Positions 35,501 to 43,816 of a DNA stretch of 64,000 nucleotides are shown here, in pieces. The position numbers were made by a program, and so were the translations under genes. Origin of the DNA: Petrosia ficiformis (lineage: Eukaryota > Porifera > Demospongiae > Haplosclerida > Petrosiidae); assembly GCA_947044365.1 (NCBI GenBank), contig OX345649.1, positions 683,430-747,429 of the forward strand. The letters run 5' to 3'. A model generated the notes under the pieces. It saw nothing but the letters and a program-made list of their open reading frames with translations, searched no databases and was not told the DNA's origin. Position 1 is the stretch's first letter. Each line of letters opens with the position of its first letter.

Positions 35501-36261
35501 ATGGACAGCACCTTAACAGAATGTCATCTGATTGCTAAATTATAGTAATGTGATTACAGTATCACGATATTTTATATGTTTATAAAATATAAACAATTAG
35601 AATCTCTATTTGTGCAGAATAAGACCAAATTATTAAATACCATAGTACTCTATTAGGGACAGCAGCGTCATCTGATGTGCAATATGGCTATAACATAGTA
35701 TGTGATACAGTATCACGATATTTAGCATGTTTTATAAATTGTAAACAATGTCCTGTTTGGTTGTAGTTGTCAAAAAATGGTAAATCAAAGTTATGCACAC
35801 CAGCTTGTTAGAATCGCTTTAGGTATAGAATTAGGCAAATTAGAAAAACCAGGTTTACTAAACTGCCCACACCAGTGTATTGATACACCAACCAAAAGTC
35901 AATATTGTATCATGATTCATTACATTGAATAAAAATGTTCGGTATTTCAGTATATCAATATTTATCACACATCACTAGTAATCTCATAATATTGTTAACC
36001 CTTGTCATAGGCAGGGGTACGTACAGCAAACATTCCTCCATGTACTTACAAGTGGCAAGTACCACAATGTTCATTCATTCAGTGTATATATATATGTATA
36101 TATATGTATATATAATTATAATAATTTAACTTAATGCAATGATTACTCACATAGAACTTGCTGACAAGGAGTCTCTAAACTGCACAAAGACAATATTGTT
36201 TGCTCAGAATGTTGTATCTGAGTTACAGCTAGCTCTTGATTCTCGTATAGACACTGTGTAA
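24842..36261 (+). CDS. SGSM: Small G protein signalling modulator, RUN + TBC RabGAP
   Basis: 24 coding exons followed by phase: 24842-24901, 26431-26506, 26702-26867, 28249-28395, 28775-28842, 29182-29275, 29332-29368, 29445-29543, 29853-29974, 30037-30181, 30777-30919, 31202-31362, 31528-31636, 32200-32264, 32319-32473, 32573-32641, 32693-33309, 33736-33786, 33843-33925, 34119-34228, 34515-34611, 34672-34783, 34841-34896, 36155-36261. This gives about 982 residues. The N-terminus is a RUN domain ([15 protein letters not shown]). A PH-like Rab-binding region follows ([23 protein letters not shown]). The TBC domain carries the arginine-finger motif IDKDIPRCD and glutamine-finger motif [17 protein letters not shown]1-3 bind Rab/Rap GTPases and act as RabGAPs on endosome/Golgi membranes. 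The acidic insert at 32900-33250 is poorly conserved. Confidence 0.92.
25085..25210. repeat. Short tandem repeat, three units
   Basis: Three imperfect copies of ACCATTGAGTACCCAAC...TTACAAAACCTC in SGSM intron 1. Confidence 0.85.
25340..25735. repeat. GTACTGTACATG repeat in SGSM intron 1
   Basis: Imperfect tandem array built on the self-complementary blocks GTACATGTAC and TACTGTAC. Several frames stay open but none is coding. Confidence 0.9.
26095..26380. repeat. Imperfect tandem repeat ending in (TG)n
   Basis: Four units containing GGCTAGGGTGTG or GCTAGGGAGTG with TACATGTATATG, then a (GT)n tract at about 26355-26380. It lies in SGSM intron 1. Confidence 0.85.
26517..26695. repeat. (ATCC)n microsatellite
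   Basis: CCAT array filling the intron between the RUN-domain exons ending 26506 and starting 26702. Confidence 0.95.
26925..27390. repeat. (ACAT)n microsatellite block 1
   Basis: Long ACAT array with punctuating segments CTTACTTACTTACATGTAC, ATATACATGTAC and CATAGTTTACAT. The same punctuation order recurs in block 2. Confidence 0.95.
27590..28200. repeat. (ACAT)n microsatellite block 2
   Basis: Second ACAT array in the same SGSM intron. It repeats the punctuation of block 1 and adds duplicated ACAGACTGACAT and ATAAATGCATAC markers, showing a higher-order duplication. Confidence 0.95.
28398..28755. repeat. TGTCTGTGTATC-type repeat
   Basis: Low-complexity TG/TCT repeat starting directly at the SGSM donor after 28395. 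The long ORFs over it are spurious. Confidence 0.9.
28935..29180. repeat. ATCC/ATCT imperfect microsatellite
   Basis: CCATCTAT-type repeat filling an SGSM intron up to the acceptor before 29182. Confidence 0.9.
29575..29850. repeat. TCATCC/TCATTC hexamer-like repeat
   Basis: Imperfect CATTCTCATCCT repeat between the SGSM exons ending 29543 and starting 29853. Confidence 0.9.
30380..30630. repeat. Foldback element in SGSM intron
   Basis: AGTTTACATACTAT at the left and ATAGTATGTAAACT at the right form inverted ends about 250 bp apart. The interior contains repeated AGTAC motifs. No coding exon. Confidence 0.55.
30951..31160. repeat. Family D foldback element, degraded copy
   Basis: Shares CAAACGCTTAC, GCCATTTTGTAC and the inverse TACAAAATGG with the copies at 5708 and 60691. 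It is more diverged. Confidence 0.65.
31405..31515. repeat. (TATC)n/(TATT)n microsatellite
   Basis: CTATTTAT array in the SGSM intron between the exons ending 31362 and starting 31528. Confidence 0.95.
31702..31918. repeat. Family A foldback MITE, copy 1
   Basis: About 215 bp. Terminal inverted repeats begin CAGTATATGTCAATA with inner AGTCACCATACAGTA, and the right end is their inverse. It is flanked by TA. Near-identical elements lie at 53302 and 61969. Confidence 0.85.
32513..32564. repeat. (TTA)n microsatellite
   Basis: About 15 perfect TTA units just before the SGSM acceptor at 32572. Confidence 0.95.
34255..34512. repeat. Polypyrimidine CCTTCCCT/CTCT tract
   Basis: Pure C/T low-complexity intron leading into the TBC exon at 34515. 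It may act as an extended polypyrimidine tract. Confidence 0.9.
35128..35345. repeat. Family B element
   Basis: Contains AACTAACTAAAAGTGAC, TTAGTTAGTTATAG, AGACTTGTAATTTAGTTATA and CCTTACTAAAAGG, as at 7455. It lies in the last SGSM intron. Confidence 0.75.
35430..35760. repeat. Tandem duplication, unit about 150 bp
   Basis: Two copies share CTCTATTTGTGC, AATAAGACCAAATTATTAAA, ATACCATAGTACTCTATTA and CAGTATCACGATATTT. It lies in the last SGSM intron (34897-36154), which contains no exon I can identify. Confidence 0.85.
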
Positions 36262-36754
36262 TATCATCCAGATTGCCCTCTCTCTCTCTTGCTCTCTCTG
36301 TCTCTATCTATCTATATATCTACCCACTCTCTTTCTCTCTCTTTAAAGTCTTATATATCCCAGATCATATTGTCTTGATTGTTCTACTATTTCATTTTTA
36401 ATTTTCCCTGTGATGTTACTAGAATTATATATAATTATATATAATATATATATTATGTCCTGTATAATTAATTAATTAATTATAACTGTATTCTCTTGAG
36501 AACGGGTTGTAAAATTGTAACAACAGTTTTAATTATTATTATCAAGATTTATTGCAAAATACCATCTCATATATTATTAATTGAAATCAATTAAATTAGA
36601 ATATTTTAATAAAGTAGTCCAGTCGATTAATAAGGAAAGGACCACCGTGTTCATAAATGAATATTAATAACAAAACTTACTTATATTGTACTACCTCCAA
36701 AAAAATAATGGTTGAAAAATCTAACATTTGAACTGAATTATGATTATTGGTACA
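36262..36754. other. SGSM 3' UTR / convergent spacer with TPST
   Basis: AT-rich spacer with an AATAAA at 36608-36613 on the plus strand, a likely SGSM polyadenylation signal. No gene seen. Confidence 0.55.
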
Positions 36755-38008
36755 TCATGGATTGTATCCTAGCTTCTGTAACATTGGACAATGGTTCCAT
36801 ATCTCTTCTTGCATTACCTTTGACATTTTCTTTTTCCATTTGTCTGCTGAGTCTTTGTTAATGGCATTCTTCACTTGTCTTGTGGAAGGTTCTAACCTGA
36901 ATAGATGATGGATAGATGGTTGATGGATATGGTTGGATGAATAGATAGATGGATGGAATATACATAGATGAATAGCATGAAAGATAGATGGATAGATAGA
37001 TGGATGGATAGCATGGAAGAAGGATGGATATATAACTATAGTTTGATGAATAGATAGATGGATGGATGAATAGATTGATCAATAGATAAATGGAATGATA
37101 AAGGCGTATAGATGAGAAGACATAGTTAAGTTTGGTTGTCTGTGTACTCACTTTGATAATGACACTTCTGAATTAATTAACTCTGAATGATGCAAGACAT
37201 TGTCATGCCAACGTATATCCAAAAATTTCAGAATCTTTTCCATTTCTTCTTTTGGCGTTATTACCAAGTCCTCAAAATGAACAGACAGACATCTTGAAGG
37301 TCCGACTCGCATACATTGACCCCACATTCTCTCGACTACTTTATTCCAGAACATAGCAGCTGAGAGATAGCTTTTGTGATCAACTCCACTGATTGTAATA
37401 TTACGACTGACTATTGAATGAGCTACAGCTCTGCCATCTCTGATTATCAACAAGAACTTTGCATTTGGGAACATCACGTGCAAATCTGTCATTTGTGAGA
37501 GTGCCAAAGGGTCTTTGTTGCACAAAAATTGAGCAGGGGGTCCATGCAGCTCTATGATATTTGAAATAAAGTTTCTAAGTATTGTATTGATTACTGTATC
37601 ATTCAGTCCAGCAGCTGCAAGTCTGTCGTGTTCACGGCTACTTCTACGCCATCTCTCTCTCATTTGTAGAATACGAGGAACCAGTCGTGTTTCTTCACCA
37701 CATCGTATATCTGGATGAGCATCTAACATGACACGTGTTAGTGTAGTACCACTACTAGGTACACCTCCAATAAATATATAAGGCTTTTGTTTTATCACTT
37801 TCTCTTCTACTGCAATCACTTTTGGAGGAGGAGGCTGTGGACACACTTCACCTGTCTGTTGATTAATGTAGATGGTTCTGTACGTTGGTTTCTCCACAGC
37901 ACATATCTCTTTAGGACTTAACTTTGTATATCCATACAGTAAAAACAATCCAATGTTGATTAATATACTAGTGAAGAGTATAGTACGCATATGTCTTGAA
38001 ACCACCAT
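36755..38008 (-). CDS. TPST: Tyrosylprotein sulfotransferase (unit A, complete copy)
   Basis: Two exons, 38008-37152 and 36896-36755, about 332 residues. It is a type II Golgi membrane protein: short N-terminus, then an anchor (TILFTSILINIGLFLLY). The sulfotransferase domain has the PAPS-binding segment GGVPSSGTTLTRVMLDAHPD, then CGEETR (catalytic-base Glu in TPST2), LCNKDP and RDGRAVAHS. The last exon supplies the family C-terminus (LGYNP). TPSTs transfer sulfate from PAPS to tyrosines of secreted proteins. Vertebrate and fly enzymes, as I recall, read PRSGTT; here the Arg is Ser. ATG 38008 is preferred because the frame upstream has only a TTG. Start codons of TPST and the GH25 gene are 97 bp apart. 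Confidence 0.9.
36900..37110. repeat. GATA/GGAT repeat in TPST intron; left breakpoint of the duplication
   Basis: Imperfect GATAGATGGATG repeat forming most of the TPST intron. Homology with the second unit begins inside it, at roughly 36930. Confidence 0.75.
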
Positions 38009-38023
38009 TGAGGATGTGTGCAA

Positions 38024-38105
38024 CCACGCCTAGCTAGCCACACCTCCAAATGATAAGTTGCAGTATAAAAGAGGAAACCTTGTTTGCAGTATTAGCAACA
38101 ATAAA
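38024..38105. promoter_or_regulatory. Compact bidirectional promoter TPST-A / GH25-A
   Basis: Head-to-head spacer. TATAAAA at 38064-38070 faces the GH25 gene, 36 bp before its ATG. The same arrangement is kept in unit B. Confidence 0.6.
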
Positions 38106-40082
38106 ATGGAAATGCAATTGAAGTTCTGTTTTCTTCTTCTTGTTGCAACTGCACAGGCTCATCCGATCCTGGAAAATCCAGGAAAGAAATTAAACGAAAC
38201 AACACACGGAGTTGATGTATCATCTTTGTTGTACCCTCCAACATTTCAGTGCTTGAAGAGTAATGGGTATACCTTTGTGATTGTAAGAGCCTACAGTAGA
38301 TGTAAGTCTAAAAATTCTTTATATTATAAATCACCCTCTTGCTCTCATAGGTGTACCAGATGAATTTGCAATACAAACAATTGCTAATGCACACAAGGCT
38401 GGTATAGGAAATGTTGACGTGTATATGTTACCAACTTCTTTATGCTCAAGACCTGCTGCACAACAAGTTTCAGATATGGGTAAGAGCAATAGATGGATGG
38501 ATGGTAGTCTCGCGTAGCCAGCCCCTCCCCTCTAAACGCGGGAGATCGAGAGGGTCTGGTACAACTTGTCGTCCAGTGAAACTACCGGATTTCCGGTAGT
38601 TTCACTTATTTCAAGTACGTGTTTGATGTAACGCCATGGAGATAGAAAGGATTATAGTAGTTGCTTCACAGTTGGAGAGAATTTGTTATTGAAGGATAAA
38701 CAGATAGAAACAGTAAAAGCTTTTGTGTTGTATTTTTATGCTTACCCACGGGCTATGGAAGCTCTGGCTACATTTTTGACAAACAAACGCTCTTTTTTCC
38801 CTAAGTATAGAATTCCTACTCCATGTCCTTCTGACAGTAAGCCTTTTAGAGCTTCCCCGACCTTAACTGCAGCGCTTCCATTTAACAGGTTTATTTTAAA
38901 TTTGCTTCTTCCAGAGCTAATCTCGCCATCACACAAATAGCAATTCTCCATTTTAGTAATCTTTTCACACACACCCACTTAACATAAGTACTTCCGGTAA
39001 CGTCACTGAACGACTATAACAATGGAGTTGTAACAGACCCTCTCCCGCGTTTAGAGGGGAGGGGCTGGCTACGCGAGACTAGATGGAAAGATGGATGAAT
39101 GAATGAATGGAAGGATGGATGGATGGATGGATGGATAGATGGATCAATGGCAAATGAATTGTGGATTAATGGAATATTGGACAATGGATAATAAGCGTAT
39201 AATTATTAATGTAAATGGTCACATGGGACAGTGACCTATCACAGTTTATCTTTTGTATGCAGTTACAGCCCTTCAAGGTGTTGAGTATGGACAAATATGG
39301 TTGAACGTTGAAGTAAGATACACGAAATTTAGTGAGATATCCAAAATATGCTCACGTTATGTAACTATTATCTAATTACTAAAATTATAATTAAATTTTA
39401 TATACTTATTTACCTTTTGGTATAGTCCCAAAAATAACTTTTAGTACATACATACATGCATGCATACATACATACATATATACATACATACATACATAAA
39501 TACATTCATACATACACATACATACATACACACAAAATCACATATTACACACATAGAATGACCCGGCTTGGGGTGGCAATGTCAACGCAAATAAGGAATT
39601 CTTTGAAGAATTGCTATTGGCTGCAACAGTAAGATCATATCATTATAATGATCCTCTTGATGCACATTAATGTATGGAACTATTTCAGGCATATAGGTGT
39701 GTTGGTATATATACCAATGAATACCATTGGAGCAATATTATGGGATCTTCATATACTGGAGGATCTTTCCATCAGCTGTGGTAAGGAAATTTGTATACTG
39801 TAGTCTTGTGAAGACAACAACCTAGAAGAGAAAATATTTTTGACTTTGCAAACACTACTTCTTCCTCCTGAGTTAATTGTGCATTCATAGGTATTCTCAT
39901 TATGACAACAATCCATCATTTTCTGATTTTAAGCCATTTGGAGGATGGACGAACCCAAGTATGAAACAATATGCTGGAACTCCTCCTCCAATCTGTGGTG
40001 AGTTAGTATAACTAGTCATTTTCTACTCACGACAGTATCATTTCTAGGTCTAGGTGGTGAAATTGGTACAGATTCATATTAA
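38106..40082 (+). CDS. GH25-type lysozyme, unit A copy, altered catalytic motif
   Basis: Seven exons: 38106-38301, 38351-38479, 39263-39312, 39557-39628, 39689-39780, 39891-39997, 40048-40082; about 226 residues. Signal peptide [14 protein letters not shown]. The (beta/alpha)8 GH25 fold is indicated by [45 protein letters not shown] and [13 protein letters not shown]. It resembles the Dictyostelium/nematode lys group of secreted muramidases that cleave peptidoglycan. The strand carrying the catalytic DxE reads WLNVE here, whereas the unit B copy reads WLDIE. The Asp of GVDVS remains. It may be a weakly active or non-enzymatic paralogue. A transposon sits in intron 2. Confidence 0.88.
38505..39081. 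mobile_element. 577-bp terminal-inverted-repeat element inserted in GH25-A intron 2
   Basis: Ends TAGTCTCGCGTAGCCAGCCC and its exact inverse. The perfect terminal repeat is about 40 bp and extends imperfectly to about 65 bp. It is CpG-richer than its surroundings, with an internal hairpin (ACTACCGGAT...TCCGGTAGT) near 38580. Flanking GATGG occurs on both sides but lies in a GGAT repeat, so the target-site duplication is ambiguous (TA or GATGG). It has no transposase frame, so it is non-autonomous. The matching unit B intron lacks it. Confidence 0.88.
39445..39535. repeat. ACAT repeat in GH25-A intron 3
   Basis: Imperfect CATACATA array; the homologous repeat in unit B is longer (42985-43180). 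Confidence 0.9.
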
Positions 40083-40229
40083 CTTTGATATACTATCAAA
40101 TAAAATTGCTAACAAATAATAATATATAATTATAATTATTCATAATTATAAGTAATAGTATGTGGGTGGAGTTATAAAATGCAAATTAAAAACAATTATT
40201 AATTTTATTGCTAATTTATCATTATATTA

Positions 40230-40363
40230 CAGAGGGTTTCAGTTCCGTTGACATGAGTCGACACCGTTCCGTAACCACACCCTCCATATAATAGTACATA
40301 ATTTTGTATGGAGGGTGTGGTTACGGAACGGAATAATTGCGTCAATGGAACTGAAATCCTCTG
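40230..40363. repeat. 134-bp foldback MITE with TA flanks
   Basis: Nearly perfect inverted halves: CAGAGGGTTTCAGTTCCGTT at the left, CTGAAATCCTCTG at the right, with GGAGGGTGTGGTTACGGAAC and its inverse in the middle. TA flanks both sides. It is unit-A-specific, lying between GH25-A and the NCBP3 fragment. Confidence 0.85.
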
Positions 40364-40421
40364 TACTAGCTTACTACTAGATACTGCCGTATTAGATTAT
40401 TATGGGTGGAGTTTTATTATC

Positions 40422-40925
40422 ATGGATGACTCAGAAACTATAAAAAAAAGGACTTTAGTGAACAGAAAAAAATCAGTGATGTGGATATATTGAGTAATAC
40501 AGTAAGGTTTTGTATGTAAACATCTAGCAGTAATTTATTTTATTTCAACATGCAGCCCAAATCAAGAAGATATATCAATCATGGTGGAAACCTCATTACT
40601 GGTATTGATGTTACATCACAGGTTAGCCACCCCCTAGTTAGGGTTATGACACACTTCAGTCCAAACCCATTAGGAAGCTGCTGAGAGACGTGCTAAAAGA
40701 ATGGAAAGATTTGGCAATCTTCCCTTACTAACTTCCTCGGAGAATATGTTTTCTTTGGATAAATTAGAAGAGAGAGCCAAACGATTTGGAATACAAGCAC
40801 CTATAGTAAATGGCAAGGTTATAAAATGTGTGAAAAAGTAAGTAAATGTATTTGTATAAATTTATACATTATGATATTTTATCTTTATTACACCCAGGCT
40901 ACCTGCTATCCCACAAAATGGTTAG
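40422..40925 (+). pseudogene. NCBP3: NCBP3 5' fragment (unit A), frameshifted and truncated
   Basis: Matches the early exons of NCBP3 in unit B: 40422-40501, 40556-40621, 40674-40837 and 40898-40925. Exon 1 has two extra bases in an A run (AAAAAAAA against AAAAG) and goes out of frame. Exons 2 and 3 (GIDVTSQ, RMERFGN, RAKRFG) stay open. The downstream exons encoding the cap-binding region are absent because the duplication ends in the following intron. Exon 3 could also splice to 40964-41057, which would add an open tail in a fortuitous frame. Probably nonfunctional. Confidence 0.8.
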
Positions 40926-41360
40926 ACTCACTATTAATATAATGCTCCACTGTTTTCAATAAGGGTATTTGGCCCTCCAATGGCTGTTGAATGGCTTACT
41001 AGACCTCTAACTATTAAACTGGCAGTAGATTACTTTAATAGAACTAAAAGACAATGACACAACTTAAGAGCTCATTAGAAGCTCACAAAAATTGCTATGG
41101 AAATGAACAAATGAAGGTTCTTTTGCACATCAGGTCAAATCAGATCACATGTACAGTGTGATCATCATGGTGATTGAAGTGTGCATTGGTATATACTTAG
41201 GGTTGGATGAATAGATACATGGATAGATAGATGAATGGATGGAAGAAGGATGAATAGATAGATGGATGGATGAATAGATTGATCAATATATAGATGAAAT
41301 GATAAAGGCATACAGATATATGTATAGATGAGAATACTAGTTGGAGTTCTGTGTACTCAC

Positions 41361-41959
41361 TTTGATAATGACACTTCTGAATGATGCAAGACATTGTCAT
41401 GCCAACGTATGTCCAAAAATTTCAGAATCTTTTCCATTTCTTCTTTTGGCGTTATTACCAAGTCCTCAAAATGAACAGACAGACATCTTGAAGATCCGGA
41501 TCTTTGAATCTTTGAAATTAAGTTTCTAAGTATTGTATTGATTACTGTATCATTCAGTCCAGCAGCTGCAAGTCTGTTGTGTTCACGGCTACTTCTACGC
41601 CATCTCTCTCTCATTTGTAGAATACGAGGAACCAGTCGTGTTTCTTCACCACATCGTATATCTGGATGAGCATCCAACATGACACGTGTTAGTGTGGTAC
41701 CACTACTAAGTACACCTCCAATAAATATATAAGGCTTTTGTTTTATCACTTTCTCTTCTACTGCAATCACTTTTGGAAGAGGAGGCTGTGGACACACTTC
41801 ACCTGTCTGTTGATTAATGTAGATGGTTCTGTACGTTGGTTTCTCCACAGCACATATCTCTTTAGGACTTAACTTTGTATATCTATACAGTAAAAACAAT
41901 CCAATGTTTATTAATATACTAATGAAGAGTATAGTACGCATATGTCTTGAAACCACCAT
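41361..41959 (-). pseudogene. TPST: TPST 5' stub (unit B) with internal deletion
   Basis: About 200 codons remain open, matching TPST-A from MVVSRHMRT to SLSK. An in-frame deletion of roughly 90 codons removes the LCNKDP and RDGRAVAHS core. A 15-bp deletion between short direct repeats (TCTGAAT) removes five codons near the end. The segment carrying the final exon was never copied: no LEPSTRQV exon occurs downstream of 41361. The PAPS loop reads LSSGTT. A functional sulfotransferase is very unlikely, although the splice donor survives. Confidence 0.88.
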
Positions 41960-42065
41960 TGAGGATGTGTGCTACCACGCCTAGCTAGCCACACCTCCAA
42001 AATGATAAGTTGCAGTATAAAAAAGGAAACTTTGTTTGCAGTATTAGGCATTTAGCAACAATAAA
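41960..42065. promoter_or_regulatory. Unit B bidirectional promoter copy with TATA box
   Basis: TATAAAAA at 42016-42023 faces the GH25-B start. Nearly identical to 38024-38105 apart from small indels. Confidence 0.55.
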
Positions 42066-43711
42066 ATGGAAATGCAATTGAAGTTCTGTTTTCTTCTTCT
42101 TGTTGCAACTGCACAGGCTATTCCGATCCTGGAAAATAAAGGAAAGAAATTAAACGAGAGAGCTAGTAATTTGACTTTTGGTACAACATACGGACTTGAT
42201 GTATCATCTTTGTTGTACCCTTCAACATTTCAGTGCTTGAAGAGTGATGGGTATACTTTTGTGATTGTTAGAGCCTACAGAAGTGATTGTAAGTCTAAAA
42301 ATTCCTTATCTTATAAATCACCTTTTTGCTCTCATAGGTGCCCCAGATGGCAATGCAATACATACCATAGCTAATGCACACCAGGCTGGTATAGAATATA
42401 TTGATGTGTATATGTTCCCATCTCCTAGATGCTCAAAATCTGCTGCACAACAAGTTTCAGATATGGGTAAGAGCAATGGATGGATGAATGGATGGATGAA
42501 TGAATGGATGGATGGATGGATGGATGGATAGATGGATAGATTGGCTGGATAGATGGATGGATTGGATGGATAGATGGATAGATGGATAGATGACTGAATG
42601 AATGGATGGATGGATGGATGGATGGATGGATAGATGGATGGATCAGAATTATGAATTAATGGAATATTGGGCTATGGATATTAAGTGTATAATTATTATT
42701 GTTGTAAATGGTCACATGTGACAGTGACCTATCACAGTTTATTGTTTGTGTGCAGTTACAGCCCTTCAAGGTGTTGAGTATGGACAAATATGGTTGGACA
42801 TTGAAGTAAGATACACAAAATTTAGTGAGATATACAAAATATGTTCACGTTATGTAAACCATTATCTAATTACTAATATAGTATAAAATTATAATTGATA
42901 TATTTTGGTATAGTCCCAAAAGTAACTTTTAGTTTTAGTAGTATATTTAGGAATATTTAGGGATCAACATAATTTATGATGTACATATACATACATCCAT
43001 ACATACATACATACATACATACATACATACATACATACATACATACATCCATACATACATCCATACATCCATACATACATACATACATAAATGCATACAT
43101 TCATACATGCATACATACATACACATACATACATGCACACACATTCATATATACATACATACACACAAAATCACATATTACATACATAGGGTAGCCAGTA
43201 TTGGCTAGGCAGTTACAGTGCAAATCAGAAATTCTTTGAAGAATTGCTATCGGCTGCAACAGTAAGATCATACCATTATAATGATCCTCTTGATGCACAC
43301 TGATGTAATGAACTATTTCAGGCACATAAGAATGTTGGTATATATGCCAGTGAATACCAATGGAGCGATATTATGGGGTCTTCATATACTGGAGGATCTT
43401 CCCATCAGCTGTGGTAAGGAAATTTGTATACTGTCGTCTTGTGCAGACAACAATCTAGAAGAGATAAAATTTTTCACTTTGCAAACACTACTTCCTTCCT
43501 CTTGAGTTAATTGTTTAATTATTCATAGGTATGCTCATTACGACAACAATCCATCATTTTCTGATTTTAAGCCATTTGGAGGATGGACAAAACCAAGTAT
43601 AAAACAATATGCTGGAGATGCTTCAGTCTGTAGTAAGTTAAGATAACTAGCCATTTTCTACTCACGACTGTATCATTTCTAGGTGCTGACATTGATAAAG
43701 ATTCATATTAA
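42066..43711 (+). CDS. GH25-type lysozyme, unit B copy, catalytic motif intact
   Basis: Seven exons: 42066-42288, 42338-42466, 42756-42805, 43190-43261, 43322-43413, 43529-43632, 43683-43711; about 232 residues. Signal peptide as in the A copy. GH25 landmarks: [10 protein letters not shown] (first catalytic Asp), VDVYMF-type strand, WLDIE (catalytic DxE), [45 protein letters not shown]. It has an extra nine-residue segment (RASNLTFGT) before the catalytic domain compared with A. Predicted secreted muramidase acting on bacterial peptidoglycan in digestion or defence; the role is inferred from the family. Confidence 0.9.
42477..42650. repeat. GGAT/GGATA microsatellite in GH25-B intron 2
   Basis: Corresponds to the site where unit A carries the 577-bp element inside a shorter GGAT repeat. 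Confidence 0.9.
42985..43180. repeat. ACAT microsatellite in GH25-B intron 3
   Basis: CATACATA array ending close to the exon that starts at 43190. Confidence 0.95.
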
Positions 43712-43816
43712 CTTCAATATATATAGTACTATCAAATTGTACAAACAAAATTGCTAATAATAATTATAATTATTCATCCATAATTTAATAGTAATAGTAT
43801 GTGGGTGGAGTTAGTT

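Larger units (their letters stand above)
36930..41190. repeat. Tandem duplication unit A
   Basis: About 4.26 kb aligning colinearly with 41200-45738. It contains TPST exon 1 (-), a GH25 gene (+) and the early NCBP3 exons (+). The right end shares GATTGAAGTGTGCATTGGT with unit B, after which the sequences diverge. The left limit is blurred by a microsatellite. Confidence 0.85.

Noticed and set aside
37148..37200. Considered TPST as single-exon with the stop at 37148
   Set aside because: A donor (AA then GTGAGT) and an in-phase exon at 36896-36755 supply the conserved family C-terminus.
38009..38023. TPST start five codons upstream
   Set aside because: That position is TTG, not ATG; the first ATG in frame is at 38008.
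38683..38978. ORFs of 85 and 78 codons inside GH25-A intron 2
   Set aside because: They lie within the 577-bp TIR element, show no transposase motif, and overlap on opposite strands.
40422..40925. Initially considered a SARNP/Tho1-like small protein because of RMERFG and RAKRFG
   Set aside because: The flanking FITGIDVTS sequence and the downstream exons in unit B identify it as the NCBP3 N-terminal region.
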